Made by a program: the position numbers and the translations under genes. From the NCBI RefSeq assembly GCF_028622875.1, contig NZ_CP117709.1:3475001-3539000 (forward strand): a stretch of 64,000 bases of DNA, in the 5' to 3' direction. Origin of the DNA: Streptomyces sp. MMBL 11-1. Lineage in GTDB: Bacteria > Actinomycetota > Actinomycetes > Streptomycetales > Streptomycetaceae. The notes beneath the pieces are model-generated. The model had not been told where the DNA came from. It saw only the letters and a program-made list of their open reading frames with translations, and searched no databases. Positions 59,642-64,000 of the stretch are shown piece after piece. Each line of letters starts with the position of its first letter. Position 1 is the stretch's first letter.

Positions 59642-61891
59642 TCAGGCGAGCAGTGCGGGGATCGTCGCCTCGTGCGCCGTACGGAGCTCGCTCAGCGGGA
59701 TGCTGAACTCGCCCTGGATCTCGATCTCCTCGCCGTCCACGACACCGATGCGGGTGACGGGCAGACCGCGCGCGCCGCACATGTCGGTGAAGCGGAGCTC
59801 CTCGCTGCGCGGGATCGAGACGACCGCGCGCCCCGCCGACTCGGAGAAGAGGAACGTGAACGCGTCCAGGCCGTCCGGCACGACCAGCCGGGCGCCCTTC
59901 CCGCCGCGCAGGCAGGACTCGGTGACGGCCTGGATCAGGCCGCCGTCGCTCAGGTCGTGCGCGGCGTCGATCATGCCGTCGCGGGAGGCCGAGATCAGGA
60001 TCTCGGCGAGCAGCTTCTCGCGGCCGAGGTCCACCTTCGGGGGCAGGCCGCCCAGGTGCTGGTGGACGACCTCGGACCAGGCCGAGCCGCCGAACTCCTC
60101 GCGGGTGTCGCCCAGCAGGTAGAGGAGCTGGCCCTCCTCCGCGAAGGCGACCGGCGTACGCCGGTTGACGTCGTCGATCACGCCGAGCACGGCCACGACC
60201 GGCGTCGGGTGGATCGCCGTCTCACCGGTCTGGTTGTACAGCGAGACGTTGCCGCCGGTGACCGGGGTGCCCAGCTCCAGGCAGCCGTCCGCGAGACCGC
60301 GGGTGGCCTCGGCGAACTGCCACATGACGTCCGGGTCCTCGGGCGAGCCGAAGTTCAGGCAGTTGGAGATCGCCAGCGGCTTCGCGCCCGACGCGGCGAC
60401 GTTGCGGTACGACTCCGCCAGCGCGAGCTGCGCACCGGCGTACGGGTCGAGCTTGGCGTACCGGCCGTTGCCGTCGGTCGCCATGGCCACACCCAGGTTC
60501 GACTCGGCGTCGATGCGGACCATGCCCGCGTCCTCGGGCATCGCCAGCACGGTGTTGCCCTGGACGAAGCGGTCGTACTGGTCGGTGATCCAGGACTTGG
60601 AGGCCTGGTTCGGGGAGGCGACCAGCTTCAGGACCTGCTCGCGCAGCTCGGCGGCGTCCTTCGGCCGGGCGAGCTCGCCGGCGTCGTCGGCCTGGAGCGC
60701 GTCCTGCCAGGACGGCCGGGCGAACGGACGGTGGTAGACCGGGCCTTCGTGCGCGACGGTGCGCGGCGGCACGTCCACGATCTGCTCGCCGTGCCAGAAG
60801 ATCTCCAGCTGGGAGCCCTCGGTCACCTCACCGATGACGGTGGCGATGACGTCCCACTTCTCGCAGATCTCCAGGAAACGGTCCACGTGCTGCGGCTCGA
60901 CGATCGCGCACATGCGCTCCTGCGACTCGCTCATGAGGATTTCCTCGGGCGAGAGGGAGGAGTCGCGCAGCGGCACGGTGTCCAGCTCGACGCGCATCCC
61001 GCCGGAACCGGCGGAGGCCAGCTCGGAGGTGGCGCAGGAGAGCCCGGCGCCACCGAGGTCCTGGATGCCGTCGACGAGCTTCTCGCCGAAGATCTCCAGG
61101 GTGCACTCGATGAGGAGCTTCTCCTGGAACGGGTCGCCGACCTGGACGGCGGGGCGCTTGGCCGGGCCGGTGGACTCGAAGGTCTCCGAGGCCAGCACGG
61201 AGACGCCGCCGATGCCGTCGCCGCCGGTGCGGGCGCCGTAGAGGATCACCTTGTTGCCGGCGCCGGAGGCCTTGGCGAGGTGGATGTCCTCGTGCTTCAT
61301 CACGCCGATGCAGCCGGCGTTGACCAGCGGGTTGCCCTGGTAGCAGGCGTCGAAGACGACCTCGCCGCCGATGTTGGGCAGGCCCAGGCAGTTGCCGTAG
61401 CCGCCGATGCCCGCGACGACGCCCGGCAGGACGCGCTTGGTGTCGGGGTGGTCGGCCGCGCCGAAGCGCAGCGGGTCCACGACCGCGATCGGGCGGGCGC
61501 CCATGGCGAGGATGTCGCGGACGATGCCGCCGATGCCCGTGGCCGCGCCCTGGTAGGGCTCGATGTACGAGGGGTGGTTGTGCGACTCGACCTTGAAGGT
61601 GACCGCGTACCCCTGGCCGACGTCGACGACGCCGGCGTTCTCGCCGATGCCGACGAGCATGGCGTCGTTGGCGGGGACCTTCTCGCCGAACTGCTTGAGG
61701 TGGACCTTGCTGCTCTTGTAGGAGCAGTGCTCCGACCACATCACGGAGTACATGGCGAGCTCGGCGCCGGTGGGACGGCGGCCCAGGATCTCGCGGATCC
61801 GGGCGTACTCGTCCTCCTTGAGGCCGAGCTCCTTCCAGGGCTGCTCGGCGTCCGGGGTCTCGGCCGCGTGCTTGACCGTATCCAGGCTCAT
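59642..61891 (-). CDS. purL: Phosphoribosylformylglycinamidine synthase subunit PurL
   Basis: The 749-aa small-type PurL is the synthetase subunit of FGAM synthase and works with PurQ (glutaminase) and PurS. It shows the early [10 protein letters not shown], the [14 protein letters not shown] [31 protein letters not shown], and [12 protein letters not shown] in order. The ATG overlaps the purQ stop by 4 nt (ATGA). Length and order are as expected for actinobacteria. Confidence 0.97.
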   Translation of the reverse strand: MSLDTVKHAAETPDAEQPWKELGLKEDEYARIREILGRRPTGAELAMYSVMWSEHCSYKSSKVHLKQFGEKVPANDAMLVGIGENAGVVDVGQGYAVTFKVESHNHPSYIEPYQGAATGIGGIVRDILAMGARPIAVVDPLRFGAADHPDTKRVLPGVVAGIGGYGNCLGLPNIGGEVVFDACYQGNPLVNAGCIGVMKHEDIHLAKASGAGNKVILYGARTGGDGIGGVSVLASETFESTGPAKRPAVQVGDPFQEKLLIECTLEIFGEKLVDGIQDLGGAGLSCATSELASAGSGGMRVELDTVPLRDSSLSPEEILMSESQERMCAIVEPQHVDRFLEICEKWDVIATVIGEVTEGSQLEIFWHGEQIVDVPPRTVAHEGPVYHRPFARPSWQDALQADDAGELARPKDAAELREQVLKLVASPNQASKSWITDQYDRFVQGNTVLAMPEDAGMVRIDAESNLGVAMATDGNGRYAKLDPYAGAQLALAESYRNVAASGAKPLAISNCLNFGSPEDPDVMWQFAEATRGLADGCLELGTPVTGGNVSLYNQTGETAIHPTPVVAVLGVIDDVNRRTPVAFAEEGQLLYLLGDTREEFGGSAWSEVVHQHLGGLPPKVDLGREKLLAEILISASRDGMIDAAHDLSDGGLIQAVTESCLRGGKGARLVVPDGLDAFTFLFSESAGRAVVSIPRSEELRFTDMCGARGLPVTRIGVVDGEEIEIQGEFSIPLSELRTAHEATIPALLA

Positions 61892-62568
61892 GCGTTGACC
61901 AGCTTCTTGATGATCGAGGTGAAGAAACCGAGGCCGTCGGTGCGGCCGGTGCCGATGAGCGGCTCCACGGCGTGCTCCGGGTGCGGCATCAGGCCGACGA
62001 TGTTGCCCGCGGCGTTGGTGATGCCCGCGATGTCGCGGAGCGAGCCGTTGGGGTTGCCGTCCAGGTAGCGGAAGGCGACGCGCCCCTCGGCCTCCAGCTC
62101 GTCGAGCGTGCGCTCGTCGGCGGTGTACCGGCCGTCCATGTTCTTGAGCGGGACGCTGATCTCCTGACCGCCGCTGTAGTCCGAGGTCCAGGCGGTCTCC
62201 GCGTTCTCCACCCGCAGCTTCTGGTCGCGGCAGATGAAGTGGAGGTGGTTGTTGCGCAGCATCGCGCCGGGCAGCAGGTGCGCCTCGGTCAGGATCTGGA
62301 AACCGTTGCAGATGCCGAGGACCGGCAGACCGGCCTTCGCCTGCTCGATGAGGGTTTCCATGACCGGCGAGAAGCGGGAAATCGCGCCGGCACGGAGGTA
62401 GTCCCCGTAGGAGAAACCGCCCGCCAGAACGACCGCGTCGACCTGGTGCAGGTCCTTGTCGCGGTGCCACAGCGATACGGGCTCGGCGCCCGCGATCCGG
62501 ACGGCGCGCAGGGCGTCCTGATCGTCGAGGGTGCCGGGAAAAGTGACGACGCCGATACGGGTGGTCAC
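61888..62568 (-). CDS. purQ: Phosphoribosylformylglycinamidine synthase subunit PurQ
   Basis: The class I glutamine amidotransferase subunit, 226 aa. The nucleophile Cys is in VLGICNGFQ and the catalytic His/Glu are in MPHPEHAVE. The GTG start overlaps the purS stop by 4 nt, and the stop overlaps the purL start by 4 nt, so purS-purQ-purL is a tightly coupled operon. Confidence 0.97.
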   Translation of the reverse strand: MTTRIGVVTFPGTLDDQDALRAVRIAGAEPVSLWHRDKDLHQVDAVVLAGGFSYGDYLRAGAISRFSPVMETLIEQAKAGLPVLGICNGFQILTEAHLLPGAMLRNNHLHFICRDQKLRVENAETAWTSDYSGGQEISVPLKNMDGRYTADERTLDELEAEGRVAFRYLDGNPNGSLRDIAGITNAAGNIVGLMPHPEHAVEPLIGTGRTDGLGFFTSIIKKLVNA

Positions 62569-62816
62569 TTCTCCTCCTCCACCTTCACGACGAAGTCCTC
62601 GATGACGGTGTTGGCGAGGAACGTCTCGGCCAGCTCGTTAATACGGGCGAGGGCGGCGTCGTCGACCGGCCCCTCGACCTCCAGCTCGAAACGCTTTCCC
62701 TGACGAACGTCCGCGATTGACTCGAAGCCGAGACGGGGCAGTGCGCGCTGCACCGCCTGTCCCTGCGGGTCGAGGATCTCGGGCTTGAGCATGACGTCGA
62801 CTACGACGCGTGCCAC
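62565..62816 (-). CDS. purS: Phosphoribosylformylglycinamidine synthase subunit PurS
   Basis: The 83-aa subunit bridges PurL and PurQ in the FGAM synthase complex. It starts [20 protein letters not shown] and has the family stretch [20 protein letters not shown]. The GTG at 62816 gives the normal length for this family. Confidence 0.95.
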   Translation of the reverse strand: MARVVVDVMLKPEILDPQGQAVQRALPRLGFESIADVRQGKRFELEVEGPVDDAALARINELAETFLANTVIEDFVVKVEEEK

Positions 62817-63238
62817 TGGCACTCCCGGTGTGGTGGTGTGGTGCGGCTGTCTCTCCGGGGGGTTCCCCAGACCCCCGCGGGTCCACTCAGCGTACCTGGC
62901 CAAAATTTCTACGCGGGTAGATATCGGGCGGGACGGACAGGGCGGAGGCCCTGCGCGGATCACGCCGGGATATCGGCCGCGACACCGTGCGGGAAAAGGT
63001 CTGGGAAAAATCGCGCCAGGATTGCACACGGATTGCACACGGACACGCGGGTGCAATTGGCCGGGCTTCACAATGCGGCACCCGCCGCTGTACAAATGAT
63101 TACCGGGGAAAGCAACATTGCTCCGGGAACAACGGAACAGTCGACACCTCGTCGATCCGCATCCGCCCGCCTGGCAGCCGGAAGGCCGGCATCCGCGCAC
63201 GCGACACGCGCCGGTGCCGTAGGAAAGGACCGATATCC
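62817..63238. promoter_or_regulatory. Divergent promoter region, purS and Lsr2 paralogue
   Basis: No gene is supported in these 420 bp. Near purS an inverted repeat TCTAC-GCGG-GTAGA (62908-62921) lies in an AT-rich patch and could be a purine-regulator site. Nearer the Lsr2 paralogue there are two tandem GATTGCACACG units (63020-63041). AT-rich patches are potential targets of Lsr2-type proteins. Confidence 0.45.
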
Positions 63239-63574
63239 GTGGCTCAGCGCGTAGTGGTGACGCTCTCCGACGACATCGACGGGGGAGCAGCGGCGGAAAC
63301 GGTGACCTTCGCCCTGGACGGGAAGACGTACGAGATCGATCTCAATCCCGCCAACGCGAAGAAACTGCGGAAGACCCTGGCTCCTTACGTTGCCGCCGGT
63401 CGAAAGCAGACAAATGCCAGCAAGCATGGCAGGACGCCCACGACCTACCACCACACCTCCCTCGCCCCGGACCCGGCGGCCGTCCGCGCCTGGGCCCGCT
63501 CGCACCGGATGGAGGTGCCGGCCCGGGGCCGCATTCCGAAGAAGGTCTACGAGGCGTTCGACGCGGCGAGTTGA
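63239..63574 (+). CDS. lsrL: Lsr2-like nucleoid protein
   Basis: The 111-aa protein is a full-length Lsr2: the N-terminal dimerisation part (AQRVVVTLSDDIDGGAAAET, then VTFALDGKTYEIDL) and the C-terminal DNA-binding part, whose AT-hook-like RGR lies in MEVPARGRIPKKVYEAFD. Lsr2 silences AT-rich horizontally acquired DNA and many biosynthetic clusters in Streptomyces. The position beside purS matches the second paralogue LsrL (SCO4076 from memory) rather than Lsr2 itself. The GTG follows AAAGGA by 9 nt. Confidence 0.9.
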   Translation: MAQRVVVTLSDDIDGGAAAETVTFALDGKTYEIDLNPANAKKLRKTLAPYVAAGRKQTNASKHGRTPTTYHHTSLAPDPAAVRAWARSHRMEVPARGRIPKKVYEAFDAAS

Positions 63575-63842
63575 TCCGTGACGGGCCCGGGCGCCGACGG
63601 GTTGAGCCGTGGCGGCTCCCGGGCGTCCGGCCCGTCAGGCGTCCGCGACCCCGGGGCCGGAACGCCCCCGCCCCGGGCAGCCGGACGCTCCGTCAGGCGG
63701 CCCCGGACGCCCCGCCGGCCGGGCCCCGGGGGCCCGTTCCGCGAGGCCCTCGGGGAGCCGACTTGCGCGACACCCCCGCAGGTCGGCTAGAGTCTGGAGC
63801 ACGCCGAGGGGCGAGGCCGCAAAGCCGAATCCCACGCAGCGT

Positions 63843-63914
63843 GCGGGTGTAGTTCAGTAGTAGAACATCCCCCTTCCAGGGGGAAGGCGCAGTGTGCAAT
63901 TCCTGTCACCCGCT
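63843..63914 (+). tRNA. tRNA-Gly (TCC)
   Basis: The 72-nt gene has acceptor GCGGGTG/CACCCGC, the anticodon loop CTTCCAG, and no encoded CCA. A possible promoter lies upstream: TTGCGC (63763-63768) and TAGAGT (63788-63793), with a long 19-bp spacing. Confidence 0.95.
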
Positions 63915-64000
63915 CTGCACGACTCTTCGGACCACTTCGTTGGATCAGGTAGAGTAGTGCTCGCTCCACCGGTGAAAGCCGAGTGGCTGCACTGCGGACG

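Overview
The window is high-GC actinobacterial chromosome, and almost certainly Streptomyces. Reasons: GC-rich third codon positions, GTG starts, a 68-residue BldC, an AtrA-type TetR regulator, an Lsr2 paralogue, a c-di-AMP riboswitch ahead of an M23 hydrolase, and a gene order that I recall (from memory, not searched) as running from about SCO4122 (left) to SCO4076 (right) in S. coelicolor. Most of the window is therefore conserved core chromosome. One inserted accessory block stands out.

Layout. 0.2-7.2 kb: a MarR regulator and divergent MFS exporter, a PAS/PP2C/ATPase phosphatase, type II NADH dehydrogenase, and the divergent TetR regulator atrA. 7.7-22.1 kb: an ECF-type sigma factor fused to a zinc-finger/membrane/NPCBM sensor, an asparagine-synthetase-like protein, a sporulation-associated HTH/TPR regulator, L-2-hydroxyglutarate oxidase, trmB, a PrsW-family protease, a riboswitch-controlled M23 endopeptidase, a membrane PP2C phosphatase, a TipA-like MerR regulator, and initiator tRNA.

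22.5-34.1 kb: an 11.6 kb genomic island inserted in the 3' half of a tRNA-Lys(TTT) gene. It is bounded by 48-bp direct repeats and has an inner pair of 23-bp repeats that look like integrase arm sites. Cargo: an orphan 458-aa membrane protein, a decayed IS5-type element, an unknown small protein, remnants of a GNAT and of an AlaRS-like protein, an AT-richer nuclease with EVE, SRA-like and Shedu regions, a HAD hydrolase, a broken tyrosine integrase, a small unknown protein, and an OLD-type ATPase/TOPRIM nuclease. I read it as an immobilised island carrying at least two probable phage- or DNA-defence nucleases.

34.1-48.5 kb: intact tRNA-Lys, a DEAD-box RNA helicase with 117-bp tandem repeats, a proline-rich lipoprotein, a metallopeptidase/CrcB/CrcB operon, a membrane metallophosphoesterase, a Glu-Asp-Phe tRNA cluster, a PYGG-repeat protein, a DsbA-like/CcdA redox pair, HrpA, and a second tRNA-Asp. 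48.6-64 kb: bldC, valine dehydrogenase, a DUF3073 protein, de novo purine genes (purF-purM, purS-purQ-purL), a META lipoprotein, a mycothiol-type DinB enzyme, an ArsR/M23 operon with a perfect palindromic operator, an Lsr2 paralogue, and tRNA-Gly.

Working together: the purine genes form two leftward operons (purF-purM, and purS-purQ-purL with 4-nt overlaps). Regulators of development and antibiotic production (AtrA, BldC, the sporulation-associated protein, the Lsr2 paralogue) are scattered through it. The dsbA/ccdA pair would handle extracytoplasmic disulfides. All functional calls are from reading sequence by eye; no searches were run.
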